A stretch of DNA of 5,150 nt, from assembly GCA_002427615.1 (NCBI GenBank), contig DIFH01000024.1:1-5150 (forward strand), read 5' to 3'. This document shows, one piece after another, positions 1 to 5,150 of this stretch. The notes beneath the pieces were generated by a model. It saw only the letters and a program-made list of their open reading frames with translations, ran no database searches and was not told where the DNA came from. Each line of letters starts with the position of its first letter. The stretch's first letter is position 1. The translations under genes were made by a program, and so were the position numbers. The stretch comes from Paludibacter sp. UBA5753 (GTDB lineage Bacteria; Bacteroidota; Bacteroidia; Bacteroidales; Paludibacteraceae).

Positions 1-160
1 TAGTTTTTCAGCAGACCCTAATTAAAAATTTATTCCGCCTAAATCTATTCTTTGTCGGTTAATAGTGATATCAAAATGAATATTTTTGCGTATTGTCGCT
101 TAAAAACAATTCAGTTATCTTTCAAACGATAATATTAGGAGAATTGCTGCATTAAAACGA

Positions 161-211
161 ACCCGATTTGATTCAAATTCGAGAAGAATGTAATCGGGTA
201 GATTTTCTTTT
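161..211 (+). terminator. Imperfect hairpin with T-rich tail, possible terminator
   Basis: ACCCGATT (161-168) is the exact reverse complement of AATCGGGT (192-199). Inside it, after a 2x2 mismatch, ATTC (171-174) pairs in register with GAAT (186-189), leaving an 11-nt loop. The tail at 203-211 is eight T in nine bases. This has the shape of an intrinsic terminator for an upstream + strand unit ending outside the window, but no upstream gene is visible. The stem has only four G-C pairs in its outer arm. It could equally be an operator or a chance pairing. Confidence 0.3.
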
Positions 212-299
212 CCGTTAAACTTATCAGAAATCTTGGAATGTCGTTCAATATGTTATAAATTATGGAAAAATAAAGGGATTGTGGAAAATAATTACTTAT

Positions 300-329
300 T
301 TTGTAACTTAATAGTTGGTTATGGGTTTG
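300..329 (+). promoter_or_regulatory. Weak candidate promoter for the HD gene
   Basis: TTTG at 300-303 and TGGGTTTG at 322-329 resemble the Bacteroidota -33 (TTTG) and -7 (TAnnTTTG) elements. The -7 box has one mismatch (G for A at position 2) and the spacer is 18 nt, one short of the usual 19-21. It would give a leader of roughly 75 nt before the ATG at 411. In such AT-rich DNA a match of this quality can arise by chance. Confidence 0.22.
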
Positions 330-410
330 TGTAATAAATAATATTCACAAGCGCTAAAATAGAGTATTTCCAATAGGAGTCCAAGACAAGCAAGAGAGTT
401 AAAATCAATT

Positions 411-1643
411 ATGAAAAAACCCAATAAACTAAAAATAATAAACGATCCTGTTTTCGGATTTATCAATATCCCGAATGATTTTTTGTACGATATTATTCAG
501 CATCCGTATTTTCAGCGACTGCATCGTATCAAACAGTTAGGTATTTCATCTTACGTTTATCCCGGCGCCCAACACACGCGCATGCAACATTCTCTGGGCG
601 CCATGCATCTTATGGGCGAAGCCATTACACAACTCCGGCAGCAAGGACACGATATTTCGCCTGTTGAAGCCGAAGCTGTGCGGGCTTGCATATTGTTACA
701 TGATATAGGTCATGGCCCTTTTTCGCATGCGTTGGAGAATAGTTTGGTGCATGGAATCAGTCACGAGGAAATTTCGCTGTTGATGATGCAGCAATTGAAT
801 GCTGAATTTGGAGGAAAATTAAACATTGCATTAGAAATTTTTACCAATGTATATCCCAAAAGGTTCCTGCGTCAACTGGTTTCAGGTCAGTTGGACATGG
901 ACAGACTGGACTATCTTAGTCGTGACAGTTTTTTCTCGGGAGTAAGTGAAGGCATTGTCGGTTCTGCACGGATTATCAAAATGTTGAATATACACAACGA
1001 CCAGTTGGTGGTCGACATAAAAGGAATTTATTCGGTAGAAAAGTTTTTGGTAGCGCGTCGTTTGATGTATTGGCAGGTTTATTTACACAAAACATCTGTT
1101 GCCGCCGAAAAAATGCTGGTTAATATTCTGAAACGGGCTAAGGAATTAGCTGCACGGGGAGAATCACTTTTCGCTTCACCCGCCTTACATTATTTTCTTT
1201 ATCAAAACATTGACAAGAAATCGTTCGAAAAATCGAAAGAAGCGCTCGAAAACTTTGCCATGCTCGACGATTCGGATTTGGTTTGCGCCATCAAAGTGTG
1301 GGGGAATCACCAAGATATTGTACTGGCAACCCTTTGTAAAGATTTCACCAACAGACGCCTGTTTAAAGTTGAAATCAACACGGAACCAACAGATATCATT
1401 ACGCAAAGCCAATATTTAGAACAATATAAACGATATTTTAACATTGATGATCACGATGCTCAATACTTCATGGGAGATGAAGTTGTAAGTACCGATACCT
1501 ATAGTCCCGAAGATGACAATATCAATATTCTATTCAAAGATGGAACGGTGAAAGATATAGTTGATGCTTCGGATATGCTGAATATCACGGTTTTGACCAA
1601 ACAGGTTGAAAAGCACTTCTTTTGTTATTACAAAATACAATAA
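411..1643 (+). CDS. HD-domain phosphohydrolase, SAMHD1/dNTPase-like
   Basis: A 410-residue cytoplasmic metal-dependent phosphohydrolase of the COG1078 type, the family that includes SAMHD1 and bacterial dNTP triphosphohydrolases. The N-terminus has the family opening INDPVFGFI (10-18). The core carries HTRMQHSLG (55-63), HDIGHGPFSH (97-106), SHEE (117-120) and DMDRLDYLSRD (162-172). Aligned by eye to SAMHD1, the metal ligands H167, H206, D207 and D311 correspond to H60, H97, D98 and D164, and catalytic H210 and H233 to H101 and H118, so the active site looks complete. The C-terminal third (about 265-410) has no motif I recognise. There is no signal peptide or membrane segment. The ATG at 411 is the only ATG after the in-frame stop at 360-362, and no Shine-Dalgarno lies at the usual distance (AGGAG at 375-379 is too far). 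A gene of this family commonly precedes lpxD in Bacteroidota; its substrate there is unknown to me, and dNTPase activity is inferred from the fold. Confidence 0.9.
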   Translation: MKKPNKLKIINDPVFGFINIPNDFLYDIIQHPYFQRLHRIKQLGISSYVYPGAQHTRMQHSLGAMHLMGEAITQLRQQGHDISPVEAEAVRACILLHDIGHGPFSHALENSLVHGISHEEISLLMMQQLNAEFGGKLNIALEIFTNVYPKRFLRQLVSGQLDMDRLDYLSRDSFFSGVSEGIVGSARIIKMLNIHNDQLVVDIKGIYSVEKFLVARRLMYWQVYLHKTSVAAEKMLVNILKRAKELAARGESLFASPALHYFLYQNIDKKSFEKSKEALENFAMLDDSDLVCAIKVWGNHQDIVLATLCKDFTNRRLFKVEINTEPTDIITQSQYLEQYKRYFNIDDHDAQYFMGDEVVSTDTYSPEDDNINILFKDGTVKDIVDASDMLNITVLTKQVEKHFFCYYKIQ

Positions 1644-1684
1644 CAAAATGTAAAAACAAAAAGTACATTATAAAATCGAATTTC

Positions 1685-1722
1685 ATTTGATAATCGTTTA
1701 TTTTTAATGCACTTTATCAAAT
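1685..1722. repeat. Perfect 9-bp inverted repeat between HD gene and lpxD
   Basis: ATTTGATAA (1685-1693) is the exact reverse complement of TTATCAAAT (1714-1722), with a 20-nt spacer. It begins 41 nt after the HD stop codon and ends 11 nt before the putative -33 element of the lpxD promoter. The arms contain a single G-C pair each and no T tract follows directly, so it is a poor intrinsic terminator. Its position would suit a regulator binding site, but no regulator is identified and AT-rich spacers produce such pairs by chance. Confidence 0.35.
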
Positions 1723-1733
1723 TGAGTTCCTAA

Positions 1734-1768
1734 TTTGCAGTAAAATTGGAAATAGTTTCGTACTTTTG
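1734..1768 (+). promoter_or_regulatory. Bacteroidota-type promoter for lpxD
   Basis: TACTTTTG (1761-1768) is an exact match to the Bacteroidota -7 box TAnnTTTG and continues into CA, giving the TTTGCA string often seen at these promoters. TTTG at 1734-1737 can serve as the -33 box, although the 23-nt spacer is a little longer than the usual 19-21. Transcription would begin near 1773-1776, leaving a leader of only about 11-14 nt before the lpxD ATG. It would drive lpxD and probably lpxC-fabZ and lpxA separately from the HD gene. Confidence 0.65.
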
Positions 1769-1786
1769 CACCCAAATTTTTAAAAC

Positions 1787-2830
1787 ATGGAGTTTACGGC
1801 TCAACAAATTGCTGATTTTATACAAGGTGTCGTTGAAGGTAATCCTTCGGAACGGGTAAATAATTTCTCGAAAATAGAAGAGGGACAACCCGGCACGCTG
1901 AGTTTTTTATCGAACCCAAAATACAATCAGTACATATACGACAGTAATGCAAGTATAATACTTGTAAATAAAAACTTTGTTCCAGAGAGAGAAGTGAAAG
2001 CCACGCTGATTCGGGTTGACAATGCCTACGAATCGCTGGCATTGTTATTGTCTGTGGTCGAACGGAGCACACAAAAGAAATCGGGGATATCACCGATGGC
2101 TTTCATTTCGGAAACGGCCACCATCGGCGAAAATGTATATATTGCTCCTTTTGTGTATATCGGCGACAAGGTGGCAATCGGTAATAATACTTCGATTCAT
2201 GCCAATTGCAGCATCGAAGATAATGTATCGCTGGGCGAAAATGTAAGTTTATTTGCCGGAGTAAAAATATACAAAGATTGTAAAATAGGGAATAATTGTA
2301 TTTTACATGCAGGTGTGGTAATTGGCGCCGATGGTTTTGGTTTTGCTCCTACCGAAAATGGTTCATACAAAAAAATTCCACAAATGGGAAATGTTGTATT
2401 GGAAGATGATGTGGAAATCGGTGCAAATTCAACAATCGATCGGGCAACCATAGGAAGCACCTTAATTTGCAAAGGAGTAAAATTGGATAATTTAGTGCAA
2501 ATTGGACACAATGTCGAAGTTGGCACCAATACGGTTATGGCTTCGCAAACAGGAATTGCCGGATCGACGAAAATAGGAAAACAATGCCTTTTTGCAGGTC
2601 AGGTTGGTGTTGCGGGACATTTACAGATAGCCGATGGTACAATTCTGGGAGCGCAAACCGGAGTGCCTAATTCGTTAAAAACGCCTAATCAAACTTATCA
2701 GGGTTATCCGGCGGTTCCGGTAAATGTATTCAGACGTTCGAGCGTTGTTTACAAAAACTTGTCGGATTTACAAAATATGGTTTACGAACTACAACGAAAA
2801 ATAGCAGAGTTAGAAAAACGAATTGATTAA
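1787..2830 (+). CDS. lpxD: UDP-3-O-acylglucosamine N-acyltransferase LpxD
   Basis: LpxD transfers a 3-hydroxyacyl chain from acyl-ACP to the 2-amino group of UDP-3-O-acyl-glucosamine, the third step of lipid A synthesis, in the cytoplasm as a homotrimer. The 347 residues fit the family. Residues 1-100 form the uridine-binding N-terminal domain, with F40, N43 and Y46 in the spacing of the uracil-contacting F43, N46 and Y49 of Chlamydia LpxD. Residues 106-295 are a left-handed beta-helix of hexapeptide repeats (IGENVY, IGNNTS, LGENVS, IGNNCI and others). GADGFGFA (180-187) and QIGHNVEVG (238-246) are LpxD signatures; H241 is the expected catalytic base, and H278 matches the second conserved histidine. 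The C-terminus (about 323-347) is helical with coiled-coil character. The ATG lies just downstream of the promoter at 1734-1768. No Shine-Dalgarno is seen. An 85-nt gap, with no convincing promoter, separates it from lpxC-fabZ. Confidence 0.97.
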   Translation: MEFTAQQIADFIQGVVEGNPSERVNNFSKIEEGQPGTLSFLSNPKYNQYIYDSNASIILVNKNFVPEREVKATLIRVDNAYESLALLLSVVERSTQKKSGISPMAFISETATIGENVYIAPFVYIGDKVAIGNNTSIHANCSIEDNVSLGENVSLFAGVKIYKDCKIGNNCILHAGVVIGADGFGFAPTENGSYKKIPQMGNVVLEDDVEIGANSTIDRATIGSTLICKGVKLDNLVQIGHNVEVGTNTVMASQTGIAGSTKIGKQCLFAGQVGVAGHLQIADGTILGAQTGVPNSLKTPNQTYQGYPAVPVNVFRRSSVVYKNLSDLQNMVYELQRKIAELEKRID

Positions 2831-2915
2831 TTTTTCCCAAAAATAATCTCCTGGCATCATCCGGATATTATGATTTGGATTGTGAATTATCGCAAATAGA
2901 ATTCAGAAACAACAC

Positions 2916-4295
2916 ATGTCGAAACAAAAAACAATAAAACAATCGTTCTCATTAGAAGGAAAAGGATTGCACACGGGATTGAATATTACGCTAACTTTTA
3001 TTCCTGCTCCGCAAAATTATGGTATAAAAATAAAACGTATTGATTTACCGCAACAACCGATCATCGATGCTTTAGCCGAGAACGTAACACACACTGTCCG
3101 TGGTACTGTTTTGCAAAAGGAAGATGTCCAGATTAGCACTGTCGAACATGGTCTGGCATCGCTTTATGCATTCGGCATCGACAATTGTTTGCTGGAAGTT
3201 AATGCACCCGAATTTCCGATATTGGATGGAAGCTCCAAACATTATGTTCAGAAAATTCAAGAAGCCGGAGTTGAAGAGCAATCTGCTGAAAAAGATTATT
3301 ATATTGTTCACAAAAAGATTGAATACAGCATTCCTGAAACAGGCGCAAGAATCACTCTTTTACCTGACGACACGTTCAGCCTCGATGTCCACATCGGTTT
3401 TAAGTCGCCGGTTTTGGGTAACCAGTTTGCTTCACTCGACAATCTTGAGGATTTTGCAACGGAAATTTCGGCTGCCCGTACTTTCGTTTTTGTACGCGAA
3501 ATAGAGCCTCTTTTGAGCATGAACCTTATCAAAGGCGGTGATTTGAAGAACGCCGTGGTTATTTACGATGAAGTGATGCCTCAGGAAACAATGGACAGAC
3601 TCACCGGGAAATTGCATCAGAATTGTATTGATGCCTCCAAACCGGGCTATCTGACTGAATTGAATTTCGAAAACGAACCTGCCCGTCATAAACTGCTTGA
3701 TATTATCGGCGATTTGTCGCTCATAGGCAAACCCATTAAAGCGAAAGTGATTGCACGCTATCCTGGACATAAAATTAATACCGAATTAGCCAAGCTGATT
3801 CGCAAAGAAATTAAGAAGCAAGAAGTACAGGCGCCAATTTACGACGACACGATACCACCCGTTTTAGATATAAATGCCATACGAAAATTGTTACCACATC
3901 GCTGGCCTTTTTTATTGGTTGATAAAATTATAGATATTCGCAGCAACGTAGTGGTGGGCGTTAAAAACGTAACCGGTAACGAAACCTTTTTTATGGGGCA
4001 TTTTCCCGAAGAGCCGGTAATGCCGGGCGTTCTGCTGGTCGAAGCCATGGCTCAAACCGGAGGATTGCTTGTATTACAGGGTTTGGAAGATGCTGAACGT
4101 TATTCAACTTATTTCCTGAAAATCGACAATGTGAAGTTTCGCCAGAAGGTGGTTCCGGGCGATACGCTTATTTTTCACCTCGAAATGATCGAGCCCATGC
4201 GGCGTGGTTGCTCTATCATGAAAGGATATGCTTTTGTGGGAGGAAAAATCGTTGCCGAAGCCGAATTTATGGCTCAAATCGTAAAAAACAAATAA
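2916..4295 (+). CDS. lpxC-fabZ: Fused UDP-3-O-acyl-GlcNAc deacetylase LpxC / 3-hydroxyacyl-ACP dehydratase FabZ
   Basis: A 459-residue bifunctional cytoplasmic enzyme. Residues 1-300 are LpxC, the zinc deacetylase for the committed step of lipid A synthesis. SFSLEGKGLHTG (10-21) is the usual start of the domain; E77-H78 in STVEHGL, and H258 and D262 in ARHKLLDIIGDL, match the E. coli general base E78 and zinc ligands H79, H238 and D242. D266 and H285 match D246 and H265. PILDGSS (101-107) is also conserved. After a charged linker (about 300-317), residues 318-459 are FabZ, a hot-dog-fold dehydratase turning 3-hydroxyacyl-ACP into trans-2-enoyl-ACP: LLPHRWPFLLVD (325-336), then GHFPEEPVMPG with catalytic H362 and E376, 14 residues apart as in E. 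coli H54/E68. Both active sites look complete. The single uninterrupted frame across the join argues against a missed stop codon. This fusion is well known in Bacteroidota. lpxA follows after 41 nt, so co-transcription is likely. Confidence 0.97.
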   Translation: MSKQKTIKQSFSLEGKGLHTGLNITLTFIPAPQNYGIKIKRIDLPQQPIIDALAENVTHTVRGTVLQKEDVQISTVEHGLASLYAFGIDNCLLEVNAPEFPILDGSSKHYVQKIQEAGVEEQSAEKDYYIVHKKIEYSIPETGARITLLPDDTFSLDVHIGFKSPVLGNQFASLDNLEDFATEISAARTFVFVREIEPLLSMNLIKGGDLKNAVVIYDEVMPQETMDRLTGKLHQNCIDASKPGYLTELNFENEPARHKLLDIIGDLSLIGKPIKAKVIARYPGHKINTELAKLIRKEIKKQEVQAPIYDDTIPPVLDINAIRKLLPHRWPFLLVDKIIDIRSNVVVGVKNVTGNETFFMGHFPEEPVMPGVLLVEAMAQTGGLLVLQGLEDAERYSTYFLKIDNVKFRQKVVPGDTLIFHLEMIEPMRRGCSIMKGYAFVGGKIVAEAEFMAQIVKNK

Positions 4296-4336
4296 TATAA
4301 ACGAACGATATAAACCAAAAAACTTAGAGATTTAGA

Positions 4337-5116
4337 ATGAAACAACCGTTAGCATATATTCATCCCGATGCAAAAATTGCTCCATCGGTAGTTATCGAAC
4401 CATTCGTAACTATTGATAAAAATGTTGAAATTGGCGAAGGTACGCGCATTGGTCCGAATGTAACAATATTGGAAGGCGTACGCATTGGGAAAAACTGCAC
4501 GATATTTCCCGGAGCCGTAATCGGCGCAATTCCGCAGGATTTGAAATTTAAAGGGGAAGATTCTTTAGCCATTATAGGCGACAACACCACCTTACGCGAA
4601 TGTGTTACAGTAAACCGCGGTACGGCAGCCAAAGGAAAAACTGTCATTGGAAATAATTGCCTGATTATGGCCTATTGCCATGTAGCTCACGACTGTGTTG
4701 TAGGAAACAATGTGATTATGTCGAATGCCACACAATTGGCAGGTGAAGTTGTGATTGACGATTTTGCTATTTTAAGCGGAGCTGTATTGGTGCATCAATT
4801 CACTCATATTGGTTCGCATGTAATGATTCAGGGAGGATCGCGCGTATCCAAAGACGTTCCGCCGTTTGTAACTGCCGGTCGCGACCCGTTATCATACGCT
4901 GGAATTAACTCTATCGGCTTACGTCGCCGCGGTTACACCAACGAACAGATTCGTGATATACAGGATGTTTATCGCTACCTGTATTTATCGGGAATGAACA
5001 CAAGCCATGCCGTGGAACGTATCACGGCCGAACTTTCTGCCACAAAAGAAAGAGACGAAATTCTTTTGTTTGTAAAAAACTCGCCAAGAGGAATTATCAA
5101 AGGATATTTTGAGTAA
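4337..5116 (+). CDS. lpxA: Acyl-ACP--UDP-N-acetylglucosamine O-acyltransferase LpxA
   Basis: LpxA transfers a 3-hydroxyacyl chain from ACP to the 3-OH of UDP-GlcNAc, the first step of lipid A synthesis; it is a cytoplasmic homotrimer. The 259 residues are close to the 262 of E. coli. Residues 7-185 form a beta-helix of hexapeptide repeats (IGEGTR, IGPNVT, IGKNCT, IGNNCL). AYCHVAHDC (112-120) holds H118, equivalent to catalytic H125, and H115, equivalent to H122. VHQF (152-155) supplies the conserved H153 (E. coli H160). G166 aligns with G173, the acyl-length ruler of E. coli, which fits acceptance of long chains; E137 stands where E. coli has H144. The helical C-terminal domain (186-259) includes GLRRRGY (194-200), and a conserved-looking SPRGIIKG (249-256) lies near the end. 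The start has no clear Shine-Dalgarno (AGAGA at 4326-4330 is weak). No terminator is visible before the window ends, so the unit may continue. Confidence 0.97.
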   Translation: MKQPLAYIHPDAKIAPSVVIEPFVTIDKNVEIGEGTRIGPNVTILEGVRIGKNCTIFPGAVIGAIPQDLKFKGEDSLAIIGDNTTLRECVTVNRGTAAKGKTVIGNNCLIMAYCHVAHDCVVGNNVIMSNATQLAGEVVIDDFAILSGAVLVHQFTHIGSHVMIQGGSRVSKDVPPFVTAGRDPLSYAGINSIGLRRRGYTNEQIRDIQDVYRYLYLSGMNTSHAVERITAELSATKERDEILLFVKNSPRGIIKGYFE

Positions 5117-5130
5117 AAAAGCCTACTAAA

Positions 5131-5150
5131 TCGCCTCTCGCCTCTCGCCT
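5131..5150. repeat. Heptanucleotide tandem repeat (TCGCCTC)n, cut by window edge
   Basis: TCGCCTC occurs perfectly at 5131-5137 and 5138-5144, and its first six bases again at 5145-5150, where the window stops. It starts 14 nt after the lpxA stop codon. The tract is C-rich on this strand, with no A at all, unlike the AT-rich spacers elsewhere in the window. The full copy number and whether it lies in a gene cannot be seen from here. Confidence 0.8.

Larger units (their letters stand above)
1..410. other. Non-coding AT-rich upstream region
   Basis: No credible gene is visible in either direction. The + strand frames close quickly: frame 1 opens with a stop, frame 2 stops at 23-25 and frame 3 at 60-62. 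A minus-strand ATG at 152-150 stops after five codons. The region is visibly richer in A and T than the genes that follow. It holds an imperfect hairpin with a T-rich tail (161-211) and a weak candidate promoter (300-329) for the HD gene, listed separately. I recognise no tRNA, riboswitch or insertion sequence end. It is probably the spacer between an upstream transcription unit outside the window and the HD gene. Confidence 0.6.

Noticed and set aside
3..62. Short open stretch on the + strand that could be the end of an upstream gene
   Set aside because: Only 19 codons before a stop, with no recognisable protein motif; any frame can stay open this long by chance.
1647..1669. Small hairpin AATGTA / TACATT just after the HD stop codon, as a terminator
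   Set aside because: Only six pairs, one of them G-C, with an 11-nt loop and no T tract after it; too weak to call.
2197..2529. A 110-codon minus-strand frame opposite lpxD
   Set aside because: It is antisense to the hexapeptide repeat region; the repeated IGxN codons keep the opposite strand open, and there is no protein motif.
2831..2915. Possible internal promoter in the 85-nt lpxD to lpxC-fabZ gap
   Set aside because: TATGATTTG resembles the -7 box but has three rather than two bases between TA and TTTG, and no well-placed -33 element was found.
3100..3504. A 134-codon + strand frame inside lpxC-fabZ
   Set aside because: It lies wholly inside the well-supported LpxC coding sequence in another frame and its translation shows no domain-like pattern.
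1787..5116. Internal repeats in lpxD and lpxA as a sign of a repeat element or gene duplication
   Set aside because: The periodicity is the hexapeptide repeat of the left-handed beta-helix acyltransferase fold, expected in both proteins.

Overview
The window looks like a chromosomal housekeeping segment from a member of the Bacteroidota, most likely Bacteroidales. Three things point there: lpxC and fabZ are fused into one reading frame; the gene order is HD phosphohydrolase, lpxD, lpxC-fabZ, lpxA; and a Bacteroidota-type promoter (TAnnTTTG) sits just upstream of lpxD. None of the genes has a convincing Shine-Dalgarno sequence at the usual distance, which also fits. I cannot name the genus from this sequence.

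Layout: bases 1-410 hold no gene that I can support, only an imperfect hairpin and a weak promoter candidate. Bases 411-1643 encode a SAMHD1-like HD-domain phosphohydrolase with every expected metal-binding and catalytic residue. Bases 1644-1786 are an AT-rich spacer with a perfect 9-bp inverted repeat and a good promoter. Then come lpxD (1787-2830), lpxC-fabZ (2916-4295) and lpxA (4337-5116), all on the + strand. The last 20 bases are a 7-bp tandem repeat cut off by the window edge.

The lpx genes form one pathway unit. LpxA acylates UDP-GlcNAc at the 3-position, LpxC removes the N-acetyl group (the committed step), and LpxD adds the N-linked 3-hydroxyacyl chain, giving UDP-2,3-diacylglucosamine for lipid A. 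FabZ dehydrates the same 3-hydroxyacyl-ACPs that LpxA and LpxD consume, so the fusion places the branch point between phospholipid and lipid A synthesis in one polypeptide. The HD protein has its own upstream region and its link to lipid A is positional only.

All four genes appear intact and ordinary for this phylum. I see no undescribed system, no mobile element, no CRISPR and no RNA gene. The items most worth a second look are the terminal heptanucleotide repeat and the hairpins flanking the HD gene.
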